Origin: Alcanivoracaceae bacterium
GTDB lineage: Bacteria > Pseudomonadota > Gammaproteobacteria > Pseudomonadales > Alcanivoracaceae
DNA length: 64,000 nucleotides
Assembly (NCBI GenBank): GCA_029213045.1
Contig: JARGPN010000001.1
Span: forward strand, 186,001 to 250,000
Direction: 5' to 3'
A program made the translations under genes and the position numbers. Shown here piece after piece: positions 15,122 to 22,778 of this stretch; within the stretch, counting starts at the first letter, position 1; each line of letters begins with the position of its first letter. The notes under the pieces are model-generated. The model was not told the origin of the DNA and searched no databases. It was given only the letters and a program-made list of their open reading frames with translations.

Positions 15122-16510
15122 ATGAAGAAGGAAATGAAGCCGGTCCACGGTGTGTGGGCAAGTCGCTGGGTGTTTATTTTGGCGGCGACCGGTTCTGCGG
15201 TGGGCTTGGGCAATATCTGGAAGTTTCCCTATATCACTGGCGACTACGGCGGCGGCGCGTTCGTGCTGGTGTATTTGGCCTGTATTTTAATTATCGGCAT
15301 TCCGGTGATGACGGCGGAAATCATGTTGGGCCGTCGTGGCGGTATGAGCCCGATTCATTCCATGCAAGCGTTGGCGAAGCAGGCGGAAGCAAAAAAGTCG
15401 TGGTCGTTGATTGGCTATATGGGCGCGTTGGCAGGCTTTTTTATTCTGTCGTTTTATAGCGTGGTGGCTGGCTGGGCGTTGTATTACGTGTTCAAAATGC
15501 CGACGGCGTTTGCGGGCGCAACGGCGGAATCTGTCGGCGCTACGTTCGACGGTTTACTGGCTGCACCGTACACCCTCACGGCAATGCATTTTGTGTTCAT
15601 GGTGATGACCATGGGTGTGGTGGCCTTTGGTGTGAACAAAGGTTTGGAGCGCATGGTGCGCATTGTTATGCCGTTGTTGTTTTTGTTGTTGGCTATTTTA
15701 TTAGGTTATGCAGCAACCACGGGGCACTTTTCTGATGGCCTCGCGTTTTTGTTTACGTTTGATTTTAGCAAGCTCACCAGTGAAGCGGTGATCGTGGCGA
15801 TGGGACATTCGTTTTTTACACTGAGCCTGGGTTTGGGCGCGATCATGGCGTATGGCGCGTACATGCCGCGCGAAATGATAGTGGGTGGTGTGAAAAAGCC
15901 GGTGTCGATCGGTTCCACCGTGTTAATTATTGCGTTGCTCGATACGTTGGTGGCGTTGGTGGCGGGCATGGCGATTTTTCCGATCGTGTTTGCCAACGGA
16001 CTTGAGCCAAGCGCTGGCCCAGGTTTGATGTTTGTGACGTTGCCGCTGGCGTTTTCTGCCATGCCGATGGGTGTGTTATTTGGCACGTTATTTTTTGTGT
16101 TGGTGGTGTGCGCGGCGTGGAGTTCCTCTATTTCGTTGGGCGAGCCGCTGGTGGCGTGGCTGGTGGAGCGCAGCTGGAATCGAGTAAAAGCGTCGGTGTT
16201 AATTGGTGTGCTGGCGTTTGTGTTGGGCATGGGGTCTGTGTGGTCGTTTAATATTTTTGCGGGCGCAGAATACAAATTATTTGATCGCACGTTCTTCGAT
16301 TTACTCGAATATTTAACGACCAACATTATGTTGCCGTTGGGTGGATTGCTGATTGCGATTTACGCCGGTTGGGTAATGAAAGAGACCCATGTGCGCAAAG
16401 AGTTAGGCATGAAAAACTTTAAGCTGTATATGGTGTGGCGTGCAGTGGTGCGAATTTTTGCGCCGCTGGCGATTGCCGTGGTGTTTTTAAATGCGCTGGG
16501 TGTGATTTAA
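15122..16510 (+). CDS. Sodium-dependent symporter, NSS/SNF family
   Basis: A 462-aa inner-membrane transporter of the neurotransmitter:sodium symporter family (LeuT fold), about 11-12 helices. The family signature in helix 1 is clear (GSAVGLGNIWKFPYITGDYG, including the unwound GxGNxWRFPY-like sodium and substrate site). Bacterial members import amino acids with sodium, but the substrate cannot be deduced. The ATG at 15122 is chosen because helix 1 follows directly; the frame open upstream overlaps smpB. rnfH begins 6 bases after its stop. Confidence 0.92.
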   Translation: MKKEMKPVHGVWASRWVFILAATGSAVGLGNIWKFPYITGDYGGGAFVLVYLACILIIGIPVMTAEIMLGRRGGMSPIHSMQALAKQAEAKKSWSLIGYMGALAGFFILSFYSVVAGWALYYVFKMPTAFAGATAESVGATFDGLLAAPYTLTAMHFVFMVMTMGVVAFGVNKGLERMVRIVMPLLFLLLAILLGYAATTGHFSDGLAFLFTFDFSKLTSEAVIVAMGHSFFTLSLGLGAIMAYGAYMPREMIVGGVKKPVSIGSTVLIIALLDTLVALVAGMAIFPIVFANGLEPSAGPGLMFVTLPLAFSAMPMGVLFGTLFFVLVVCAAWSSSISLGEPLVAWLVERSWNRVKASVLIGVLAFVLGMGSVWSFNIFAGAEYKLFDRTFFDLLEYLTTNIMLPLGGLLIAIYAGWVMKETHVRKELGMKNFKLYMVWRAVVRIFAPLAIAVVFLNALGVI

Positions 16511-16515
16511 TTTCA

Positions 16516-16821
16516 ATGAGCGAGATGATCGGAATTGAAGTGGTTTATGCTCTGCCAGAAAAGCAGAAGTTACTGTCGTTAAAAGTGGCGGCGGGTACAA
16601 CAATGTTTGAGGCGGCGCGCCAGTCTGGCATTACGGAATTTTTTCCGAATTTGGATTTGTCTGTTGCTAGCATGGGTGTTTACGGCAAAGTGGAGGGCAA
16701 TCCACGGCAGCGTGAAATGCACGATGGCGAGCGGGTGGAAATTTATCGGCCGTTGACGGCAGATCCGAAAGAAAACCGAAAGGCGCGTGCGCAACGCGCG
16801 AAGCAGCGTAAAGCGGAATAG
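16516..16821 (+). CDS. rnfH: RnfH/RatB-family protein (UPF0125)
   Basis: A 101-aa ubiquitin-like beta-grasp protein. Residues include IEVVYALPEKQ and the hallmark VASMGVYGKV...DGERVEIYRPLTADPKENRKARA ending. The family is often next to smpB, ratA and bamE. Its exact function is unsettled. In E. coli the gene is known as ratB in a TA-like pair with ratA. Here no ratA-like gene adjoins it. The start at 16516 is 6 bases after the symporter stop. Confidence 0.88.
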   Translation: MSEMIGIEVVYALPEKQKLLSLKVAAGTTMFEAARQSGITEFFPNLDLSVASMGVYGKVEGNPRQREMHDGERVEIYRPLTADPKENRKARAQRAKQRKAE

Positions 16822-16834
16822 TTTTTTCGCGTAT

Positions 16835-16868
16835 AAAAAAGCCGAGACGGAAAGTGTCTCGGCTTTTT
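16835..16868. terminator. Bidirectional terminator, rnfH/bamE
   Basis: The stem gccgagac (16841-16848) pairs with gtctcggc (16856-16863). It is flanked by A6 and T6, so it works on both strands between the convergent genes. Confidence 0.9.
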
Positions 16869-16907
16869 TGTTTCTTACATGCGGCTACGTTGAAGCAGGG
16901 TGGGTCG

Positions 16908-17420
16908 TTATGGCTGTTTGGTGCTGTCATCGAGCGGCGCTGTTTCCATTTGTTCGGCTGGAACGGGCTCGGCATCGGATTCTTCGTCAGTGCCGTCTTC
17001 GTCTGTGCTGGACTCACGGATTTGTCTTTCCGCTTTTTTGTGCAGCTCGGCGTCTTTCTCGGCTTGCGTTTGGCGCTGCATGTCTGCGGCGACCTCGCCC
17101 TCATAGCCGGAATAGATGCCCTGATCGAAGTGCACCACGATTTGCTGATCGACCGGCTGGCCTTTGCCGGGCTGGTAGGTCATCAGGTAAAACCAGGTGT
17201 CGGCGGTGAACGGATCGACCAACGTTGGTACGCCAAGCACGTAACGCACCTGCTCTGGGGTCATTCCAGGCTGCAAGTCAGCGAGCATGTCTGAGGTTAC
17301 AAAGTTGCCCTGCGGAATATCAATGCGATAAACGCCGGGGAAACGCACCGTGCTGCAGGCGCTGAGCGCGAGCAGGATTGCCAGCATTGCGGCTGGTTTG
17401 AGTGAATAGAGCTTTTGCAT
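16908..17420 (-). CDS. bamE: Outer membrane assembly lipoprotein BamE (SmpA/OmlA)
   Basis: A 170-aa lipoprotein of the BAM complex, which inserts beta-barrel proteins in the outer membrane. The signal peptide MQKLYSLKPAAMLAILLALS ends in the lipobox LSAC (Cys22). The SmpA/OmlA domain follows: VYRIDIPQGNFV, LQPGMTPEQVRYVLGVPTL, DTWFYLMTY. The C-terminal 45 residues form an acidic, low-complexity tail (EDGTDEESDAEPVPAEQ), longer than in E. coli BamE. The ATG at 17420 is chosen for the signal peptide; an ATG 6 codons upstream is possible. Divergent from fur, as in pseudomonads. Confidence 0.93.
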   Translation of the reverse strand: MQKLYSLKPAAMLAILLALSACSTVRFPGVYRIDIPQGNFVTSDMLADLQPGMTPEQVRYVLGVPTLVDPFTADTWFYLMTYQPGKGQPVDQQIVVHFDQGIYSGYEGEVAADMQRQTQAEKDAELHKKAERQIRESSTDEDGTDEESDAEPVPAEQMETAPLDDSTKQP

Positions 17421-17509
17421 AGGTATGGGAATTCGCATAAGGTTGCGGCGATAATACAGACCCCGAGAGTAGAAACAAGGTTCCGGCCCCCGGTACCGAT
17501 GACGGAGCA

Positions 17510-17920
17510 ATGCCAGTGGATAATCAGGATTTGCGTAAGGCCGGATTAAAGGTCACCTTGCCGCGAGTGAAAATCTTGCAGTATTTGGAAGCTGCTCCAG
17601 AGCGTCATATGAGCGCCGAGGACATCTACAAGGCACTGCTTGAGGCTGGCGAAGACGTGGGTCTGGCGACGGTATATCGCGTATTAACCCAATTTGAACA
17701 GGCTGGCATTGTTGAGCGCCATAACTTCGAAGGTGGTTCCGCTGTATTTGAATTGGCGAACGAAGGGCACCACGACCATATGGTGCGTCTGGATACCAAC
17801 GAAGTGATCGAATTTGTCGACCCCGAAATTGAAAAGCGCCAGCGCTTGATCGCCGAGCAGCATGGTTTCGAACTGGTTGATCACAAGCTTGTGCTGTATG
17901 TGAAAGCGAAGAAAGAGTAA
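17510..17920 (+). CDS. fur: Ferric uptake regulator Fur
   Basis: A 136-aa iron-responsive repressor. The winged helix is about 1-82 (LKVTLPRVKILQYLE, then the recognition helix LATVYRVLTQFEQAG) and the metal-binding dimer domain contains HHDHM and the C-terminal EIEKRQRLIAEQHGFELVDHKLVLY. The protein contains no cysteine at all; the usual CxxC after HHDH is VRLD here. Pseudomonas Fur also lacks the CxxC pairs. The start is at 17510, 89 bases from the divergent bamE start. Confidence 0.95.
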   Translation: MPVDNQDLRKAGLKVTLPRVKILQYLEAAPERHMSAEDIYKALLEAGEDVGLATVYRVLTQFEQAGIVERHNFEGGSAVFELANEGHHDHMVRLDTNEVIEFVDPEIEKRQRLIAEQHGFELVDHKLVLYVKAKKE

Positions 17921-18026
17921 GGCTGGAAAGACTGAGGCTTAAGAAGGCCCGGCCCAAAAAGTCCGACCCCAAAAGTAAGCCTTTAGAAGCCCTAAGACTC
18001 GATCTTCAGCAATACCCTCCTAACCG

Positions 18027-18063
18027 AACAGCCCGTTGCCCTATTCGCAAGCAACGGGCTGTT
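18027..18063 (+). terminator. Terminator downstream of fur
   Basis: A 13-bp perfect stem (aacagcccgttgc at 18027-18039 with 18051-18063) is followed by TTCGTTTTC. It lies 100 bases after the fur stop. Confidence 0.75.
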
Positions 18064-18112
18064 TTCGTTTTCAGCACCCAACATTCGCCCCGACAATTTC
18101 CATATGCCCCCA

Positions 18113-19012
18113 TGTGGGAGCTTGCCTGCAAGCGATAGAGCCTTGGAAAAGAGCTCATAGCTTTCCAAACATTGCACTGGGCTGGCTCGGAGCAGGTTAA
18201 TTATTTCTGTGCATGCTGCTAGGTAGAATCGCTTGCAGGCAAGCTCCCACAGGTGCTCTTACATAGGGTTGTGTGGAGTTGGAGGTTGGAGTTTTGAATA
18301 GAATTGGGTGAGCGAAAGAGCTTGGCCGATGTGCTCCCTCACAATTTTTATGTGCCCCTCTGTGGGAGCTTGCCTGCAAGCGATAGTGCCTTGGATAGGG
18401 GCTCATAGCTTTGCAAACATTGCACTGGGCTGGCTCGGAGCGGGCTAATTATTTCTGTGCATGCAGCTAGGTAGAATCGCTTGCAGGCAAGCTCCCACAG
18501 GTGCTCTTACATAGGGTTGTGTGGAGTTGGAGGTTGGAGTTTTGAATAGAAGTGGGTGGGTGAAAGAGCTTGGCCGATGTGCTCCCTCACAATTTTTATG
18601 TGCCCCTCTGTGGGAGCTTGCTTGCAAGCGATAGTGCCTTGGATAAGGGCTCATAGCTTTGCAAACATTGCACTGGGCTGCCTCGGAGCGGGCTAATTAT
18701 TTCTGTGCATGCTGCTAGGTAGAATCGCTTGCAGGCAAGCTCCCACAGGTGGTTTCCCACAAGGGCTGCGGAAGATTGGTGGTTGGGGTTTTGAATAGAA
18801 GTGGGTGGGTGAAAGAGCTTGGCCGATGTGCTCCCTCACAATTTTTATGTGCCCCTCTGTGGGAGCTTGCCTGCAAGCGATAGTGCCTTGGATAAGGGCT
18901 CATAGCTTTGCAAACATTGCACTGGGCTGGCTCGGAGCAGGTTAATTATTTCTGTGCATGCAGCTAGGCAGAATCGCTTGCAGGCAAGCTCCCTCCGGTG
19001 GTTTCTACATAG
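18113..19012. repeat. Tandem array of REP-doublet units (about 3.7 x 248 bp)
   Basis: Four units begin at 18113, 18361, 18609 and 18858, spaced 248, 248 and 249 bp. Each opens with GTGGGAGCTTGC(C/T)TGCAAGCGAT and about 110 bp later carries the inverse, ATCGCTTGCAGGCAAGCTCCCAC. This is the head-to-head doublet layout of REPINs in Pseudomonas. Spacers are almost identical between units, so the whole doublet plus spacer has duplicated in tandem. Unit 3 carries a diverged patch around 18750-18790. No transposase (RAYT) is in the window. Short open frames inside are products of the repeat, not genes. Confidence 0.9.
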
Positions 19013-19049
19013 GGCTCCCGCATGGGGTTTCCATGGGGAGCGCTGGGGA

Positions 19050-20717
19050 TTATACGGCTTGGCTTTTTTGGAGCATTTCTTTGGCGTGGTTGAGGGTGGA
19101 TTCGGTGATTTCTACGCCGCCTAGCATGCGCGCGACTTCTTTTACGCGGGAGTCGATATCCAGCGAGAGAATGCGTGTGTGGGTGCTGGTTTTGCTTTGT
19201 TGTTTCAGCACATGCCAATGATGGTGGCCGAGTGAGGCCACTTGCGGTTGGTGGGTGATGCAGAGGACTTGTGCGTGTTCGCCGAGTTCTCTGAGGAGTC
19301 GCCCAACAATTTCTGCTACGCCGCCGCCGACGCCGACATCGACTTCATCGAACACTAAGCACGGAACGGTGAGGGTTTGTGCGCAGATCACCTGAATGGC
19401 AAGGCTCACTCTTGAAAGTTCGCCGCCGGAGGCGACTTTGGCGAGCGGTTTTAGCGGTTGTCCTGGGTTGGCGGTGAACAGAAATTCGATCTGCTCCATG
19501 CCGTCTGCACCGGCGTCGCAAGGCTGCAAGGCGATTTCAATTCGGGCGCCCGCCATGCCGAGGGTTTTTAAATGTTTTAGCACGCCGCTGGCGAGTTCGG
19601 ACGCTTTTTTACGGCGTAAGTCGCTCAGTTTGCGGGCGGATTTTTCATACGCGGTTTGTGCTTTACGCGCCGACGCTTCCAATTCAGCGAGGTGTTCGTC
19701 GTAATGTTCCAGCGTGCCGGATTCTTCCAGTAGCCGCTGGTGGTGCGCGAACAATTCTTCCGAGCGCACGCGATGTTTGCGCGCCAGCGACCAGGCTTGG
19801 CCTAATCGCTCTTCGACAAAGGCGAGGCGTTCTGGGTCGACTTCGAGCTTATCCAAATAATGACGCAAATCATCCGCAGCGGCTTCAACTTGCAGGCGTG
19901 CAGATTCAACACCGCTTAGCACATTGTTCAGCGCCACATCTTCGGCGTTGGCATCGGCAAGCCAATGGCTGCATTGGCCGAGTTGATCGTTGATGGTGCC
20001 GTCTTCGCCTTCGTATAAAAGCGCGAGAGATTGTTGGCAAAGACGAATCAATGAGTCGGCATTACCAAGACGCTTTTGTTCGGTTTCCAATTCGCTCAGC
20101 TCATTTTCGCTAAGGCCAAAGGCGTCGAGTTCTTCTAACTGAAAGCGCAATAAGTCTTGGCGTTCGCCTTGTTCGTTGGCTTTTGCCAGTGCTTCGGCAT
20201 GGGCTTTATTGGCTTGATGCCAAAGCCGCCATTGGCGACGAACATCGCTGGCGAGGGCGGCGGCGCTGGCGTAGCTGTCGAGCAAATCCCGCTGGGTTTC
20301 TTTTTTAAGCAGCGACTGATGTTCGTGCTGGGAGTGGATGCTGATCAGCAAATCGCCTAGGTCGCGCACTTCGCCGACGGGTACAGGGCTGCCGTTAATG
20401 TACGCGCGGGAGCGGCCATCTTCGCGCACAGTGCGGCGCAGAATGCAGTCATCGTCGGCGTCGAGTTCGCGTTCGGCGAGCCACTGCCGCGCACTGGGGC
20501 AATCGCGGATATCAAAGGTGGCCTGCACTTCGGCGCGTTCACTGCCTGCACGGACGGCGGCGGCGTCGGCCCGTTCGCCGAGGGCGAGGCCGAGCGCATC
20601 AATGATAATAGACTTGCCCGCGCCGGTTTCACCGCTAATGACGGTGAGGCCTTTGCTGGGTTCAAGTTCCAGCGATTCAACGGTGGCAAAGTTGCGAACG
20701 CTTAAGTGTGTAATCAT
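19050..20717 (-). CDS. recN: DNA repair protein RecN
   Basis: A 555-aa SMC-like ATPase that acts in recombinational double-strand-break repair. The N-terminus FATVESLELEP is followed by Walker A GETGAGKSIIIDAL (about 30-43), long coiled-coil arms, the ABC signature ASGGELSRVSLAIQ, the Walker B region CLVFDEVDVGVGGGVAEIVG and a HQPQVAS switch. Length is standard. A CTG-N10-CAG sequence (20724-20739) just upstream of the ATG could be a LexA box. The 3' end faces the REP array. Confidence 0.95.
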   Translation of the reverse strand: MITHLSVRNFATVESLELEPSKGLTVISGETGAGKSIIIDALGLALGERADAAAVRAGSERAEVQATFDIRDCPSARQWLAERELDADDDCILRRTVREDGRSRAYINGSPVPVGEVRDLGDLLISIHSQHEHQSLLKKETQRDLLDSYASAAALASDVRRQWRLWHQANKAHAEALAKANEQGERQDLLRFQLEELDAFGLSENELSELETEQKRLGNADSLIRLCQQSLALLYEGEDGTINDQLGQCSHWLADANAEDVALNNVLSGVESARLQVEAAADDLRHYLDKLEVDPERLAFVEERLGQAWSLARKHRVRSEELFAHHQRLLEESGTLEHYDEHLAELEASARKAQTAYEKSARKLSDLRRKKASELASGVLKHLKTLGMAGARIEIALQPCDAGADGMEQIEFLFTANPGQPLKPLAKVASGGELSRVSLAIQVICAQTLTVPCLVFDEVDVGVGGGVAEIVGRLLRELGEHAQVLCITHQPQVASLGHHHWHVLKQQSKTSTHTRILSLDIDSRVKEVARMLGGVEITESTLNHAKEMLQKSQAV

Positions 20718-20723
20718 GTCGGA

Positions 20724-20739
20724 CTGTCCATAAGGTCAG
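20724..20739 (-). promoter_or_regulatory. Possible LexA box upstream of recN
   Basis: CTGTCCATAAGGTCAG has the CTG-N10-CAG frame, but its interior fits the AT-rich consensus poorly. It overlaps the recN ribosome-binding region. recN is an SOS gene in related bacteria, which lends some support. Confidence 0.35.
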
Positions 20740-20813
20740 TAATGTGAGCATCATAAGCAAAGAATCGCGACTTGATAAGTCTTTTCGTCTGGCATGTGCT
20801 TTCTATAATGGTC

Positions 20814-20819
20814 AGGATT
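20814..20819 (+). promoter_or_regulatory. hrcA -10 element
   Basis: A consensus TATAAT lies 44 bases upstream of the hrcA ATG. A possible -35 is CTGGCA (20789-20794), with a long 19-bp spacer. I find no CIRCE element here. Confidence 0.45.
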
Positions 20820-20862
20820 GGCTGATTCGGTTTTTAGCGTGCGACCAACACAGGTTTAATGA

Positions 20863-21927
20863 ATGGCTCTCCCAGATTTAAATGAGCGTAAGCAACGGCT
20901 TTTGATGGCGCTGGTGGAGCGGCACATTCGAGATGGCCAGCCTGTGGGGTCGAAAACGCTGGCGGAAGGCACGGGTCTGTCGGTCAGCCCTGCGACCATT
21001 CGCAATATCATGGCCGAATTAGAAGATATTGGTGTGTTGTCGAGCCCGCATACGTCGGCAGGAAGGGTGCCCACGGAAAAGGGGTATCGCCTGTACGTGG
21101 ACGCATTGCTGCGCAGCGCGCCGATGAATCAAAGCAATTCCGGCAATCTAAAGCGCGAGCTGGAGCAGCTCATTCATCCGAATTTATCGCCGCAAGAATT
21201 GGTCGGCCAAGCGTCCAAGGCGCTGGCGGAGTTAACCCGTATGGCCGGTGTAGTGGTGGTGCCACGTCGCGCGGTGACGACGTTGCGACAGGTTGAGTTT
21301 TTGCCTTTGTCGGGTCAGCGGGTGCTAGTGATTTTGGTGATCAATCGCGCGGAAGTGCAAAACCGCATTATTCATACCGACCGCGAATACGGTGAAATAG
21401 AGCTGCGCCAAGCGGCAAACTATATCAATCACACCTACGCCGGTTGCGATCTTGATGACGTGTGCGATGGCTTGCTGCGCACCATGCAGGCCGACAAGCA
21501 GCAGATGGATTCGATGATGCAGGCGGCAATGGATGTGGCGGCCAAGGCGTTGCAGCGTGAAGATCAGAGTGACGGTTACGTGCTGTCCGGCGAAGCGAAT
21601 TTACTCGATAGCACGCAGGCAGAAAATCTGGATAAGTTGAAGGGCTTGTTCGAAGCGTTTAATCACAAGCGCGATATTTTGCATCTGTTAGAGCGCAGTA
21701 TTCACGCTCAAGGCGTGCAGATTTTTATTGGTCGCGAGGCGGGGTATCAGCCGTTTAGCGAGTACTCGTTAGTGTCCGCGCCATACAGTGCCGGTGACGC
21801 GGGTGCAGGCGGAAGTCCGGTCGGGGTGTTGGCGGTGGTGGGCCCGACGCGGATGGACTACGAGCGCGTGATTCCCACCGTCGATATCACCGCACGGATT
21901 CTTTCTGCCGCGTTACGGGGCAATTGA
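20863..21927 (+). CDS. hrcA: Heat-inducible repressor HrcA
   Basis: A 354-aa repressor that binds CIRCE operators and is activated by GroEL. It has an N-terminal winged helix (LNERKQRLLMALVERHI, GSKTLAEGTGLSVSPATIRNIM, SSPHTSAGRVPTEKGYRLYVD), a GAF-like central domain, and the C-terminal IGREAGYQPFSEYSLVSAPY...GVLAVVGPTRMDYERVIPTVD. It is absent from Pseudomonas at this locus, so a useful taxonomic marker. No CIRCE (TTAGCACTC-N9-GAGTGCTAA) is visible before hrcA, grpE or dnaK. Its targets, probably groESL, would lie elsewhere. Confidence 0.95.
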   Translation: MALPDLNERKQRLLMALVERHIRDGQPVGSKTLAEGTGLSVSPATIRNIMAELEDIGVLSSPHTSAGRVPTEKGYRLYVDALLRSAPMNQSNSGNLKRELEQLIHPNLSPQELVGQASKALAELTRMAGVVVVPRRAVTTLRQVEFLPLSGQRVLVILVINRAEVQNRIIHTDREYGEIELRQAANYINHTYAGCDLDDVCDGLLRTMQADKQQMDSMMQAAMDVAAKALQREDQSDGYVLSGEANLLDSTQAENLDKLKGLFEAFNHKRDILHLLERSIHAQGVQIFIGREAGYQPFSEYSLVSAPYSAGDAGAGGSPVGVLAVVGPTRMDYERVIPTVDITARILSAALRGN

Positions 21928-21969
21928 CCGCTATTCCGGCAAATAAAGCGATTTCCCGGCTGTTCAGCC

Positions 21970-21998
21970 CTTGAATCTCACCTAATAGTTCCCATATT
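21970..21998 (+). promoter_or_regulatory. Sigma-32 heat-shock promoter of grpE
   Basis: CTTGAA (21970-21975), 15 bases, then CCCATATT (21991-21998). This matches the RpoH consensus CTTGAA-N(12-15)-CCCCATnT closely. It lies about 75 bases upstream of grpE. Confidence 0.85.
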
Positions 21999-22072
21999 GT
22001 TCCCGGCTTTCCTGAAAGTAGGCGCGAACGCGTCTGTCAGAACCGTCTGTTAGAACTACGGAGTTATTGAAC

Positions 22073-22648
22073 ATGAGCGACCAGGAAAAAGGTCAAGTGG
22101 ATGAGGCCGTTGAGGGTGTTGTTGAACCCGCAGTTGATGCAACGGACGCGGGTGAGGCACCAGCGCCTGACCTGGCAGCGGAGCTTGCCGCAGTGCAAGA
22201 AAAGTTAGCCGCGACGGAAAAGGCCCTTTCAGAGGCCGATATCCGTGCGCAGGCAGAAATACAAAACATGCGTCGTCGCCTTGAGCGCGATGTGAGTAAT
22301 GCCCACAAATATGCGCTGGAGAAATTCTCCACCGATATTTTGGCCGTGGCCGATAGTTTGGAGCGAGGCTTGGTGACATTGCCCGCCGACGACGAGGCGT
22401 TAAAGCCAGCCCGTGAAGGCACCGAGCTGACGTTAAAAGTGCTGCTCGATATTTTCGGCAAATACAAAATCGCACAGCTGAACCCCGTGGGCGAGAAGTT
22501 TGATCCGCAGCAGCATGAGGCAATGGCCATGGTGCCCATGCCAGGTGCTGAGCCGAATGCCGTGATCGAAGTGCTCGAGAAGGGCTATGCCCTGAATGAG
22601 CGTTTGATTCGTCCGGCTCGCGTGGTGGTTGCTAAGGGTGACGAATAA
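22073..22648 (+). CDS. grpE: Nucleotide exchange factor GrpE
   Basis: A 191-aa cochaperone that releases ADP from DnaK. It has an acidic disordered N-terminus, a long coiled coil (AAVQEKLAATEKALSEADIRAQAEIQNMRRRLERDV), the four-helix bundle, and a C-terminal beta domain ending EKGYALNERLIRPARVVVAK. The ATG at 22073 is chosen over a TTG two codons upstream, because GGAGTTATTGAAC places the ribosome-binding site correctly. It has its own sigma-32 promoter. Confidence 0.96.
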   Translation: MSDQEKGQVDEAVEGVVEPAVDATDAGEAPAPDLAAELAAVQEKLAATEKALSEADIRAQAEIQNMRRRLERDVSNAHKYALEKFSTDILAVADSLERGLVTLPADDEALKPAREGTELTLKVLLDIFGKYKIAQLNPVGEKFDPQQHEAMAMVPMPGAEPNAVIEVLEKGYALNERLIRPARVVVAKGDE

Positions 22649-22672
22649 TTCTGCGAATTACGCATTTTAGGG

Positions 22673-22700
22673 CTTGAAAGCAACGACATCGGCGCCATAT
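22673..22700 (+). promoter_or_regulatory. Sigma-32 heat-shock promoter of dnaK
   Basis: CTTGAAA (22673-22679), 13 bases, then CGCCATAT (22693-22700). This matches the RpoH consensus. It gives a leader of about 70 bases before the dnaK ATG. Confidence 0.85.
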
Positions 22701-22778
22701 AGGCAAAGGTGAAGTTAACAGTTCAGCCTTGTAGGTTGCCGCTAGGGGCCTGCAAGCGACGTGAAGGAGAGAGTAAAG

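Noticed and set aside
18197-18903. Repeated minus-strand open frames of about 62-69 codons, all starting MSPYPRHYRLQAS
   Set aside because: They are translations of the tandem REP array; each copy follows the 248-bp unit. No ribosome-binding sites or family features.
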